This document shows positions 56,665-64,000 of a stretch of DNA of 64,000 nt, in pieces (the stretch's first letter is position 1; every line of letters begins with the position of its first letter). Origin of the DNA: Cupriavidus basilensis (GTDB taxonomy: Bacteria; Pseudomonadota; Gammaproteobacteria; Burkholderiales; Burkholderiaceae); NCBI RefSeq assembly GCF_000832305.1, contig NZ_CP010536.1:124001-188000 (forward strand). The letters run 5' to 3'. The position numbers and the translations under genes were made by a program. The notes beneath the pieces were generated by a model that worked only from the letters and a program-made list of their open reading frames with translations, had not been told where the DNA came from and made no database searches.

Positions 56665-56694
56665 CAAAAAACAAAACCCCATCATCCGATGGGG
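56665..56694 (-). terminator. Rho-independent terminator of the desaturase-like gene
   Basis: On the minus strand CCCCATC (56694-56688) and GATGGGG (56683-56677) form a 7-bp stem around GGAT, followed at once by TTTTGTTTTTT (56676-56666). It lies about 50 bases after the stop codon of the gene at 56744-57607. Both parts of a classic intrinsic terminator are present. Confidence 0.85.
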
Positions 56695-56743
56695 CCCGTC
56701 CCGCCGAAGGCGCCAAAACCACCCCCCAGCCAAAAAACCAACC

Positions 56744-57607
56744 TTATGCCTGCGCCGGCTGCGCACCCCCCGCCGCCTGCAACCGCACATTCAACTCCTT
56801 CCGATACCGGTTCAGATCCTGCACGGTCTCGAAAGTGCGCTCGAACAGCAGCGACATATTGTGCAGGATCCGCTCGATCACCTTCTTCTCCCAGCCTTCG
56901 TCGAAGCGGATCTGCTCGTCGAGCCAGTGCTCGAGCCAGTCCGGGTCCGGCAGGCGCGACTGGATGGTGTCGTTGGGGAACAACGCCTTGTTGACGTGCA
57001 GGTTGGTCGGGTGCAGCGGCTTTTCAGTGCGGCGGGCAGAGGCCATCAGCACGCCGATCTTGGCGAAGGCCGAGCGGGCGCTGTCGCCGAACTGGTTCAG
57101 GTACTTTTTCATGTAGCGCAGGTAGGCGCCGCCGTGGCGGGCTTCATCCTGCGACAGGGTGCGGTAGATCTGCTTGATCACCGGCTCGGTGTGCCATTCG
57201 GCGGCACGGCGGTACCAGTGGTTGAGGCGGATCTCGCCGCAGAAATGCAGCATCAGGGTTTCCAGCGGCGGGGCCGGGTCGAACTCGAAGCGCACGGCGT
57301 GCAGTTCTTCTTCGGTCGGCACCAGGTCCGGGCGGAAGCGGCGCAGGTATTCCATCAACACCAGCGAATGCTTCTGCTCTTCAAAGAACCAGATGCTCAT
57401 GAAGGCCGAAAAGTCGGAATCGTGGCGGTTGTCGCGCAGGAACATCTCGGTGGCGGGCAGGGCCGACCATTCCGTGATGGCATTCATGCGGATCGTCTTG
57501 GCCTGGTCGTCAGTGAGCAGGCTCGGGTCGAAGGAATCCCAGGGGATGTCCTTGTCCATGTGCCAACGTACCGCTTCCAGCGATTTGAACAGTTCGGGGT
57601 AGAGCAT
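56744..57607 (-). CDS. Ferritin-like diiron protein (acyl-ACP desaturase-like)
   Basis: This 287-residue all-helical protein has a two-metal site pattern: Glu77-x-x-His80 (EEQKH) with Glu54 nearby, then Glu125 (FCGEIRLNH) and Glu155-x-x-His158 (DEARH). That arrangement fits ferritin-like oxidases and stearoyl-ACP desaturases. No membrane segment or signal is seen, so it is cytoplasmic. The substrate is unknown; a fatty-acyl group is a reasonable guess from the fold and from the lipid-related neighbours. The ATG at 57607 has AAAGG seven bases upstream. A strong terminator follows. Confidence 0.85.
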   Translation of the reverse strand: MLYPELFKSLEAVRWHMDKDIPWDSFDPSLLTDDQAKTIRMNAITEWSALPATEMFLRDNRHDSDFSAFMSIWFFEEQKHSLVLMEYLRRFRPDLVPTEEELHAVRFEFDPAPPLETLMLHFCGEIRLNHWYRRAAEWHTEPVIKQIYRTLSQDEARHGGAYLRYMKKYLNQFGDSARSAFAKIGVLMASARRTEKPLHPTNLHVNKALFPNDTIQSRLPDPDWLEHWLDEQIRFDEGWEKKVIERILHNMSLLFERTFETVQDLNRYRKELNVRLQAAGGAQPAQA

Positions 57608-57826
57608 GGTAAGCCTTTGAAATTACGGGCAGATTCTACCAGATGCGAATTATTCCCAATGCCCTTTTTAAGCGCAAAGGAAGGGGGTGTTTGCGGCTGA
57701 ACCCGCACGATGCCCAATTTATGGGCGAATATCGCGCCTTTCCCTGCTTTTATTCGTGCGAAAAAGAGCGCTATGCGTTGCTCTGCACCAAGTCCGGCGA
57801 TGCGGCGAGCCTGTTGTGCCCTTAAG

Positions 57827-59068
57827 TCAGGCCGTCACACCGGCGGGTGGTTCGACATCAAGTGTAACCGTCCGCGCGGGCGTTGCGTTCGTGTCGTCGC
57901 CATCATCGGGCGGGATCACATCATAGAGGAACGCCGCGAGTTCGTGCTGTTGCGCCAAGGCGTCTTTCTCGCCCAGGTCGATCAGGGCCTGGGTGAACTC
58001 GGGCTCGAACAGCAGGTAGCTGGCAAAGGCCGCGCCGCGCGCTTCGGTGCCGCCCAACGGCGTCAGCAGGGCGCGCACGGTGCGGGGCAGCTGTTGCACA
58101 TGCGTCGCGGCAATGGACTCGATGGGCTCGCTGGGCGAGATCGTCATCACCTGCACCGGGCGCCAGCCTTCGCGGTCGTTGGCGATCTCCGGCATGCGCG
58201 AGAGCAGGCTGTTGATGTGCTGCAGCCGTTCCAGGTCAGCGCTGAGCCCGTCAAGGAAGATGCTGGCCAGGGCCTGGCCGCCCACCTGCGCCAGCGACGG
58301 GTAGCCGCCGGCCGGCACGGTGTCGAACCAGCCGGGACGCTGGCGGGAGGCCGCGCCGATGGCCAGGATGCGAGACGCGCCCAGGTGGATAGCCGGCGAC
58401 AGGGGCGACATCTGGCGCATGGTGCCATCGCCGAACCACTCGTGGTGGCCTTCGAGTTCCAGCGGCAGCGCGGGGAACAGGAAGGGGATGGAGGACGACG
58501 CCAGGAGGTGGTCCACGCCGATCCTGGCTTCCACGGCCAGCCGCTGGCTGCGGTGCCACGGATGGATGCGGCGGTGTGACTGGTAGAAAGTGACGTGGCG
58601 CCCGGTGGTATAGGACAGCGCCGTCACGGCAAAGGCCTGGAGGTCGCCGGCGTCCAGGCTGGCCTGCACCCGCTCGGGGTCGAACAGTTCGCCGAGCAGG
58701 CCGCCCAGCGGCGCGTTGTCGAACAGCGCCCGCGGCGCGCGCCGGATGGCCCAGCCGAAGGCCAGCGCGGAGAGCCACTGCGCGCCGGATGCGCCCACGC
58801 CGACGATGCCGGTGCGGTAAACGTCCTCGGCATGGATGCCGCTCCACAGCGCGGCCAGGCTATCGGCCGCGGTGCGGAAGTTGGCCGCGTTGATCGCCAT
58901 GCCGGCGCCGTTGATGGCGCCGGCCGACGTGCCGCAGATGATGTCGAAGGGAATGCGGCCACGATCGCGGCCGTGCTGCGCGGCGATGCGCGCGAGGCCG
59001 CGCAATACACCGGCCTGGTAGGCGGCGCGGGCGCCGCCGCCCATCATGATCAGCGAGGTGGTCTTCAC
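57827..59068 (-). CDS. Patatin-like phospholipase family protein
   Basis: This 413-residue patatin-like acyl hydrolase has the oxyanion loop MMGGGARAAYQAGVL, nucleophile Ser48 in CGTSAG and the partner Asp214 in GDGTMRQ, the Ser-Asp dyad of the family. The oxyanion loop reads GGGARA instead of the more usual GGGxRG. Bacterial members cleave phospholipids or, in some cases, PHA-related esters. The start is a GTG at 59068 with no strong ribosome site. It lies 69 bases after phaM on the same strand. Confidence 0.9.
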   Translation of the reverse strand: MKTTSLIMMGGGARAAYQAGVLRGLARIAAQHGRDRGRIPFDIICGTSAGAINGAGMAINAANFRTAADSLAALWSGIHAEDVYRTGIVGVGASGAQWLSALAFGWAIRRAPRALFDNAPLGGLLGELFDPERVQASLDAGDLQAFAVTALSYTTGRHVTFYQSHRRIHPWHRSQRLAVEARIGVDHLLASSSIPFLFPALPLELEGHHEWFGDGTMRQMSPLSPAIHLGASRILAIGAASRQRPGWFDTVPAGGYPSLAQVGGQALASIFLDGLSADLERLQHINSLLSRMPEIANDREGWRPVQVMTISPSEPIESIAATHVQQLPRTVRALLTPLGGTEARGAAFASYLLFEPEFTQALIDLGEKDALAQQHELAAFLYDVIPPDDGDDTNATPARTVTLDVEPPAGVTA

Positions 59069-59137
59069 TGCAGGCGTCGGCTCCGAAGTTGGATCACGGG
59101 GTTCCCCTGGTGTCGCGTGGCCAGGCGCGGCTCAGGC

Positions 59138-60046
59138 TCAGGACGGCTCGCCGGAAGTATCGGCCGAGCCGTTGGCGCTGCCTTGCGGCTCGGCGGGCTT
59201 GGCCGCCGCGGATTTCTTGCTGGCCGGACGTGTGGCTTTGGGCGCGGGTTTGGCGGCCGGCTTGGCCCCGGCTGCCTTGCCGGCTGCCTTGCTGGCTGGC
59301 TGGTGGGCCGGCCTGGCCTTGTTGGCAGGCGCCTTGCCTTCCGGCCTGGCGGCGGGAGCGGGGGAGGGCGCAGGCGCGGCTTCGGGCGCGGGCGTGCCGG
59401 GCATGCCCGGCATGCCCGGCATGCCAAAGGCGCCCAGGTTGCCGAGATTACCAAACGGCGACATGCTGGCGGTGGCGGCGCTGCTGGCGATCTGGTTGAA
59501 CTGCTGCTGCAGCACATCCCACCACAGGCTGGCATCCGGCGGGGCGGCGTCACCCGGGCCGGCAGCGTGGCCGGATGCTGCGGCCGGCTCTTGCGCCTGG
59601 CCGGCTTCGGGCGCATCGGGGCCGTTGTCTTCCTCGTCCTCGTTTTCCTCGACCGTAGGCTCGGGCCAGACACGCCTGGCCGCAGGGGGCTCGGCGGGTT
59701 GCTGGTAGGGCGCCGCGCTGGGCGAGCCGGCCGCGCGCGCCACGTTTTCCATTGCGCTTTGCATCGCCTCCGGCGAGAGCGCGGTGCCGATGGTCTGCAG
59801 CGCCACCAGCGTGGCGCGCTGCACCTCCAGGCCCTGGATGGTGGTGCGCAGCAGGTTGGTGTTGAGCTGCAGCCAGCCTTCCACGGCCTTGAGGTCATGG
59901 ATGCGCTTGTCGACGTCCTCCAGGTTCATCGGTGGGGTCATGGCCTGCAGGCCAGGCATCAGGCCGCCCGGCATGCCGGCGGCGCTGCCCCACATCTTGC
60001 GGAGGAACTCGAAGCCGTTGGTGAAATCTGGAATCTGGCCGAACAT
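59138..60046 (-). CDS. phaM: PHA granule-associated protein PhaM
   Basis: The 302-residue protein begins [20 protein letters not shown], which I recognise as the N-terminus of PhaM of Ralstonia eutropha/Cupriavidus. PhaM activates PHA synthase PhaC1 and attaches granules to the nucleoid through a basic C-terminal tail. Here the N-terminal region (about 1-105) is conserved-looking, and the middle is acidic. [11 protein letters not shown] run and a long Lys/Ala/Pro-rich tail (about 215-295) follow, fitting DNA binding. The ATG at 60046 has GGAGG seven bases upstream; an upstream in-frame ATG at 60097 is rejected. It lies between a crotonase and a patatin gene. Confidence 0.88.
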   Translation of the reverse strand: MFGQIPDFTNGFEFLRKMWGSAAGMPGGLMPGLQAMTPPMNLEDVDKRIHDLKAVEGWLQLNTNLLRTTIQGLEVQRATLVALQTIGTALSPEAMQSAMENVARAAGSPSAAPYQQPAEPPAARRVWPEPTVEENEDEEDNGPDAPEAGQAQEPAAASGHAAGPGDAAPPDASLWWDVLQQQFNQIASSAATASMSPFGNLGNLGAFGMPGMPGMPGTPAPEAAPAPSPAPAARPEGKAPANKARPAHQPASKAAGKAAGAKPAAKPAPKATRPASKKSAAAKPAEPQGSANGSADTSGEPS

Positions 60047-60115
60047 GGTCTCGCCTCCGGGGGTCGGCAGCCGGCGGCGCCGGCTGCGGAACTGCATTGA
60101 TCGGAACTACATGTG

Positions 60116-61000
60116 TTACTCGAACTGCGGCGGCCGCTTTTGCCGCAGGCTGGCTACGCCTTCCTGCACATCGGGGCCGGCAAAGCCCATGAATTCCAGC
60201 GCCAGCGAGGCATCGAACGAGGGGCCCGCCATGCGCAGCCAGTTATTCAGTGCGTACTTGGTCCAGCGGATCGCCGTCTGCGACCCGGCGGCCAGCCGGC
60301 GCGCCACGTCGAAGGCGCGCTCGACCAGTTCCTCTTCGTCCACGGTCAGCGACACCAGCCCGATGCGCTCGGCCTCTTCGCCGCTCACCGACTCGCACAG
60401 CATCAGATAGTACTTGGCCTTGGCCATCCCGCACAGCAGGGGCCACACGATTGCGGCATGGTCCCCCGCCGCCACGCCCAGGCGCGTATGGCCATCGACA
60501 ATGCGCGCGGTCCTGGCCGCGATCGAGATATCGGCCAGCAGGCCGGCCACCAGCCCAGCGCCGACCGCCGGGCCGTGCATGGCCGACACGATCGGCTTGT
60601 CGCAATTGATCACGTTGTAGACCAGGTCCCGGGCCTCGTGCCACACGCGGGTGCGGGTGGCGAAATCGTTGGCCATGTCTTCCACCAGGGACAGGTCGCC
60701 GCCGGCCGAAAAGCCTTTGCCTTCGCCGCGGATCAGCGCCACGCGCACGTCCGGGTCGGCCGACACGTCGCGCCAGATCTCGGCCAGCTCGCGGTGCATA
60801 TTGGCATCGGCTGTGGCCAGCTTGCGGTTGGCGGACTGTTGCGCACCCATCACGATCTCGAGGATGGGGCCATGCCGGCGCAGGGTCAGCGCCTGGTAGC
60901 GATCGTAGCGTGGCGACAACGGCGCGTCGTCCACGTTGTCCGTGCCGGACGAGATCGGGGTGGACGAAGGCGTGGGCGCTTGCGGAGGGATTGCGGTCAT
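60116..61000 (-). CDS. Enoyl-CoA hydratase/isomerase (crotonase) family protein
   Basis: This 294-residue crotonase-fold protein acts on acyl-CoA substrates. The two oxyanion-hole regions are visible, [13 protein letters not shown] and [11 protein letters not shown], and the C-terminal region contains [12 protein letters not shown]. About 45 N-terminal residues are Pro/Ser/Thr-rich and lie outside the fold. The ATG at 61000 is used; a longer frame to 61111 runs through the promoter. It is the first gene of the phaM-patatin operon, with 69 bases to phaM. The exact reaction is unknown. Confidence 0.9.
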   Translation of the reverse strand: MTAIPPQAPTPSSTPISSGTDNVDDAPLSPRYDRYQALTLRRHGPILEIVMGAQQSANRKLATADANMHRELAEIWRDVSADPDVRVALIRGEGKGFSAGGDLSLVEDMANDFATRTRVWHEARDLVYNVINCDKPIVSAMHGPAVGAGLVAGLLADISIAARTARIVDGHTRLGVAAGDHAAIVWPLLCGMAKAKYYLMLCESVSGEEAERIGLVSLTVDEEELVERAFDVARRLAAGSQTAIRWTKYALNNWLRMAGPSFDASLALEFMGFAGPDVQEGVASLRQKRPPQFE

Positions 61001-61107
61001 GAGGCAGCGATGGCCGGGGCCATTCCTTGGTGACGCGTGGGGGCCGGGCCGCGAAAAACGGCCCGGGTCGCCGCCGGTGGCTGCCTGGCGCAGTCGATGG
61101 CAATTAG

Positions 61108-61132
61108 CCAACCGTTCGGTCGGTCAATTATA
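61108..61132 (-). promoter_or_regulatory. TATAAT promoter element with ACCG/CGGT dyad upstream of crotonase-phaM
   Basis: On the minus strand a perfect TATAAT (61132-61127) is followed by TTGACCGACCGAACGG. It contains the dyad ACCG-TT-CGGT (61111-61120 on the plus strand). The dyad would overlap the transcript start about 110 bases before the crotonase ATG, so a bound protein would block transcription. ACCG/CGGT dyads are common for TetR-family repressors of acyl-CoA genes. No TetR gene is in the window. Confidence 0.5.
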
Positions 61133-61199
61133 AGCACTCCCATCGCCGCGCGGCCAGCGGCAAGCAGCGTGGCCCGCGGCGTTTCCCTCAGCTTCAGCT

Positions 61200-62183
61200 T
61201 CAGCCCTTCGCCGACACCAGCTGGTCGATCGCGCCGAACACCGAGCGGCCTTGCGCATCGAACATCTCGATCTTGACCGCGTCGCCGAACTTCATGAAGC
61301 CGGTGACCGGCTGGCCGCCGTCGATGATCTCCAGCATGCGCTTCTCGGCGATGCAGCAGTAGCCCTTGCTGCGGTCGACGTTGGAGATGGTGCCCGAGCC
61401 GACGATGCTGCCTGCGCGCACATTGCGCGTCTTGCAGATATGGGCGATGAGCTGGCCGAAATCGAACACCATGTCGGTGCCGCAGTCGGGCGCGCCCACC
61501 TTCTTGCTGTTCCAGTGGACGGTCATCGGCAGGTGCACGCGGCGCTCGCGCCAGGCTTCGCCCAGTTCGTCGGGCGTGACAGCTACCGGCGAGAAGGCGG
61601 TAGCCGGCTTGCTCTGGAAGAAGCCGAAGCCCTTGCCCAGCTCGGCGGGGATCAGGTTGCGCAGGGATACATCGTTGGCCAGCATGATCAGCCGGATGGC
61701 GTCGGCGGCCTGCTCGGGCTTGGCGCCCATCTTCACGTCGCCGGTGATGACGGCGACCTCGGCCTCGAAGTCGATGCCGAAGGCTTCGCTGGTGCACACG
61801 ATATCGTCATGCGGGCCGATCATGTCGTCGGAGCCGCCCTGGTACATGAGCGGATCGGTCCAGAACTCCGGCGGCATCTCGGCGCCGCGCGCGCGGCGCA
61901 CCAGTTCCACGTGGTTGACGTAGGCGGAGCCGTCGGCCCACTGGTAGGCGCGCGGCAGCGGCGCCATGCACGCCCTGGGGTCGAAGGCGAAGGGGTGGCG
62001 CGCGCGGCCCGCGTTCAGGGCATCGTAGACGTCCTGCAGTTGCGGCGCGTAGAAGTTCCAGTCATCCAGCACGGTCTGGAGCTTGCCGGCGACATCGTTG
62101 ACATAGTGGGCGGTCTTCAGGTCGCGCGAGACAACCACGAGCTGGCCGTCGCGCGAGCCGTCCTTGAGGGTGGCGAGTTTCAT
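61200..62183 (-). CDS. Fumarylacetoacetate hydrolase family protein
   Basis: This 327-residue protein of the FAH superfamily hydrolyses or decarboxylates oxo-acids in aromatic catabolism. It has the metal-binding and core motifs YVNHVELVRRARG, GIDFEAEVAVITGDV, NDVSLRNLIP and GSIVGSGTISN. Length and the DWNFYAPQLQ stretch fit the group close to fumarylacetoacetase. The exact substrate cannot be assigned. It follows the Bug receptor gene after 66 bases and is likely co-transcribed with it. Confidence 0.9.
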   Translation of the reverse strand: MKLATLKDGSRDGQLVVVSRDLKTAHYVNDVAGKLQTVLDDWNFYAPQLQDVYDALNAGRARHPFAFDPRACMAPLPRAYQWADGSAYVNHVELVRRARGAEMPPEFWTDPLMYQGGSDDMIGPHDDIVCTSEAFGIDFEAEVAVITGDVKMGAKPEQAADAIRLIMLANDVSLRNLIPAELGKGFGFFQSKPATAFSPVAVTPDELGEAWRERRVHLPMTVHWNSKKVGAPDCGTDMVFDFGQLIAHICKTRNVRAGSIVGSGTISNVDRSKGYCCIAEKRMLEIIDGGQPVTGFMKFGDAVKIEMFDAQGRSVFGAIDQLVSAKG

Positions 62184-62249
62184 GTATGCGGTGCGTTAGA
62201 AAAAAAGCAGATCAAGCGGAAAAAGCGGAAAAGCTGAAAAAGCAGCCCG

Positions 62250-63272
62250 CTAGTCTACCGTGATGCCCTTGGCCTTGATCAGCTTGCCCCAGCGCTCGGC
62301 TTCGGCATGCGCGTACTGCGCGAACTCCTCGGGCGTGCTGGAGACCGGCTCCACGCCGATGCCTTCGAAGCGCTTCTGCACGTCGGCGCTCTTGAGCGCC
62401 TTCACCAGCTCGGCGTTCAGGCGGGTCACCACCGGCTTGGGGGTGCCGGCCGGCGCCACCACGCCTTGCCAGGCATAGGCTTCGAAGCCGGGCACGCCGG
62501 CTTCGGCCACCGTCGGCACCGCAGGCAGCGCCGTCAGGCGCCTGGGCGTGGCCACGCCCAGCGCGCGCACCTTCCCGGCCGCCACGTTCTGCTGGCCGGA
62601 GGCGAGGTCAAGGAACATCAGTTCGACCTGGCCGGCGAGCAGGTCCTGCACCGCCGGCGCGGCGCCCTTGTAGGGCACGTGGGTCATCCTGGTCTTGGTC
62701 TGGTCCATGAACAACTCCATGGCCAGGTGGTGCGGGCTGCCCGCGCCCGGCGAGGCGAAATTCACCTTGCCGGGGTTCTTCTGCACGTAATCGATGGCTT
62801 CCTTGAGCGTGCGCGCCGGGAAGTTCGGCGTTGCCACCAGGATCAGCGCAAAGCGCGCCACCATCCCCACATGCACGAAGTCCTTGTCGGCGTTGTAGGG
62901 CAGCTTCTTGTACAGCGACGGGTTGGCCGCCAGGGTGGCGGTATCGGCGGTCAGCAGCGTGTAGCCATCGGGCTTGCCATGCGCTACCGCGTCGGCGCCG
63001 ACGATGGTGGCCGCGCCCGGGCGGTTGTCGATCACCACCTGCTGGCCCAGCGCCGGCGTGATGGCCTGGCCCAGCGTGCGCGCCACGACGTCGGTGCCGC
63101 CTCCCGCCGGATAGGGCACGACCCAGCGGATCGGCTGGGCGGGCCAGTTGTCGGCGGCGCAGGCGGGCTGGAACGCGGCGGCGCCCAGCGTCAGCGCGGC
63201 TAGCAGCGGCGCAGCGCAGGCGCGCCATGCTGGCAGGGCGGGGCGTTGGCCGACGGGGGAAAGGCGGGTCAT
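62250..63272 (-). CDS. Bug family tripartite tricarboxylate transporter substrate-binding protein
   Basis: This 340-residue periplasmic receptor of the Bug family has a signal peptide (about 1-36, ending FQPACAADN), then PIRWVVPYPAGGGTDVVARTL (landmark YPAGGGTD), GYTLLTADTATLAANPSLY and SPGAGSPHHLAMELF, all typical ligand-loop regions. The ATG at 63272 has AGGAGACGAAG upstream. It is divergent from an IclR regulator and upstream of a fumarylacetoacetate-hydrolase-family gene, so its ligand is probably an organic acid degraded by that route. Confidence 0.93.
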   Translation of the reverse strand: MTRLSPVGQRPALPAWRACAAPLLAALTLGAAAFQPACAADNWPAQPIRWVVPYPAGGGTDVVARTLGQAITPALGQQVVIDNRPGAATIVGADAVAHGKPDGYTLLTADTATLAANPSLYKKLPYNADKDFVHVGMVARFALILVATPNFPARTLKEAIDYVQKNPGKVNFASPGAGSPHHLAMELFMDQTKTRMTHVPYKGAAPAVQDLLAGQVELMFLDLASGQQNVAAGKVRALGVATPRRLTALPAVPTVAEAGVPGFEAYAWQGVVAPAGTPKPVVTRLNAELVKALKSADVQKRFEGIGVEPVSSTPEEFAQYAHAEAERWGKLIKAKGITVD

Positions 63273-63430
63273 CTTCGTCTCCTGTAGAAAGCGGCCGCGC
63301 CGCGCCATCTGGATTGGATGGCGGCATGCCCGCGCCGGTATTGGCCGGTGCCGAAGATATCGATTCGCCCCGACCTGTATATGTGCGCTCAAAGGTGCGC
63401 TCAAAGTCTACCGACGGTTTAAAAATTGGT

Positions 63431-63456
63431 AAATCGATTTCGCTATAGTAAATTTA
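63431..63456. promoter_or_regulatory. AT-rich divergent promoter with AAATCGATTT and TAAATTTA palindromes
   Basis: The gap between the Bug and IclR genes (63273-63546) is GC-rich except for about 63415-63460. There AAATCGATTT (63431-63440) and TAAATTTA (63449-63456) are perfect palindromes. IclR proteins often bind short dyads in such divergent gaps and control the neighbouring catabolic operon. No further element is clear. Confidence 0.4.
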
Positions 63457-63546
63457 TGGGCCGGGCGGCATGATTGCTTTGCGTGCGCGCAGCCGGTACG
63501 TGTGATTAATGCAATTCTTTTTCAATTTCTTGCCCCCCGTTGCCGC

Positions 63547-64000
63547 ATGACTGAACCTGAAGAAGACGATTCCAAGTTGCGTTCCGGCATCCAGTCGATC
63601 GAGGTTGGCTTCAAGCTGCTGCAGGCGCTGGCGGCATCGCCGCGCGCCATGATGCTGCGCGACCTCGCCGCCGCCGCCGACATGAATCCGGCCAAGGCGC
63701 ATCGCTACCTGGTCAGCTTCCAGCGGCTCGGCATGGTGATGCAGGACCCGGTTGGCGGGCGCTACGACCTCGGGCCGTTCGCGCTGCAACTGGGCCTCGC
63801 CGGCCTCAATCGGCTTGATCCTGTCAAGAAGGCCCGCCCGATCCTGTCGCAGTTGCGCGACGAGATGGACCAGACCATCGGCATCGCCGTCTGGGGCAAC
63901 CACGGCCCGACCATCGTGCACTGGGAAGAATCCAGCCACCCGGTCACGGTCAGCCTGCGCCTGGGCGACGTGATGCCCATGCTCAACTCCGCCACCGGCA
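63547..64000 (+). CDS. IclR-family transcriptional regulator (3' end outside window)
   Basis: The first 151 residues of an IclR-type regulator are present. The N-terminal helix-turn-helix is in SIEVGFKLLQALAASPRAMMLRDLAAAADMNPAKAHRYLVSF (about 17-58; landmarks KLLQAL and AKAHRYL), followed by YDLGPFALQLG and the start of the effector domain (AVWGNHGPTIVHWEE). The frame stays open to the window end. It is divergent from the Bug and fumarylacetoacetate-hydrolase-family genes and probably senses a product of that route. Confidence 0.93.
   Translation, partial: MTEPEEDDSKLRSGIQSIEVGFKLLQALAASPRAMMLRDLAAAADMNPAKAHRYLVSFQRLGMVMQDPVGGRYDLGPFALQLGLAGLNRLDPVKKARPILSQLRDEMDQTIGIAVWGNHGPTIVHWEESSHPVTVSLRLGDVMPMLNSATG

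Larger units (their letters stand above)
55848..56743. other. Large non-coding gap holding a composite palindromic element
   Basis: These 896 bases hold no convincing gene. The frames seen in it run through inverted repeats and have no family match. A G-rich stretch (55850-55925) upstream of rfaE2 is followed by the composite element at about 55950-56635 and then by the terminator of the desaturase-like gene (56665-56694). Confidence 0.7.

Noticed and set aside
56212..56994. Plus-strand frame through the composite repeat, and similar frames at 56606-57700
   Set aside because: They run through inverted repeats and antisense to the desaturase-like gene, with no ribosome site or family match.
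57647..57655. GAAT-T-ATTC dyad about 40 bases upstream of the ferritin-like gene, considered as a Fur-type box
   Set aside because: The dyad is too short and lacks the repeated hexamers of a Fur site; iron control would be a guess from the diiron fold alone.
57643..57825. 60-codon frame in the gap between the desaturase-like and patatin genes
   Set aside because: It has no ribosome site, overlaps the likely promoter of the minus-strand gene, and shows no recognisable motif.

Overview
The window is GC-rich (roughly two thirds G+C by eye), densely coding chromosomal DNA. It most likely comes from Cupriavidus or a close relative in the Burkholderiaceae. The reasons are the PhaM-type polyhydroxyalkanoate (PHA) granule protein, two Bug-type solute receptors, a GcvA-like LysR gene divergent from a DUF2917 gene, monofunctional BirA followed by type III pantothenate kinase, and a split HldE. 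Genus is an inference from gene content. No rRNA, tRNA, CRISPR array, integrase, transposase or phage gene was seen, so this looks like core chromosome rather than an island.

Layout. 1-7762: the end of kdpA, then kdpB, kdpC, kdpD and kdpE (high-affinity K+ uptake and its two-component control). 7990-10652: a 7TM-DISM histidine kinase convergent with an OmpR-type regulator. 10882-14400: a sulfatase and a Bug receptor, divergent from a MarR regulator. 14493-23564: a Sel1-repeat protein, then four genes of a predicted peptide-tagging system: transglutaminase-DUF2126, circularly permuted ATP-grasp fused to alpha-E, a second transglutaminase, and a free alpha-E protein. 23673-30861 (minus): mreB-mreC-mreD-mrdA-rodA for cell elongation, followed by an orphan parA. 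31513-36412: gatC-gatA, a lipoprotein and a dienelactone-hydrolase-like gene, then gatB. 36582-39956: DUF484, xerC, a LysR regulator and DUF2917. 40134-41904: lipB-lipA (lipoate synthesis). 42582-47649: pxpB-pxpC-pxpA, DUF969, DUF979 and pcp, which read together as a pyroglutamate-peptide utilisation operon. 47658-52685 (minus): an MCE lipid-transport operon (STAS-MlaE, MlaF, MlaD, lipoprotein) and a VanZ-like protein. 52803-55847: birA, coaX, a SPOR-domain gene and hldE C-terminal domain. 56744-61000 (minus): a diiron ferritin-like/desaturase-like protein, patatin, phaM and crotonase. 61200-64000: a fumarylacetoacetate-hydrolase-family gene and a Bug receptor, divergent from an IclR regulator that runs off the window.

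Between the genes, three things stand out. (i) At 55950-56635 there is a composite palindromic element whose two halves carry different sequences but the same hairpins, with compensating changes on both sides of the stems. (ii) A CT-rich double-hairpin repeat of about 200 bp is present twice in opposite orientation, after kdpC and after lipA. (iii) Several sharp dyads lie in promoter regions: a 24-bp perfect palindrome at 10760, twin ATCGAT palindromes upstream of pxpB, a tetraloop hairpin in front of pcp, and an ACCG/CGGT dyad upstream of the crotonase-phaM operon.

The best candidates for under-described biology are the ATP-grasp/alpha-E/transglutaminase cluster without an adjacent Anbu peptidase, the DUF969-DUF979 pair as a possible 5-oxoproline permease, and the covarying repeat element.
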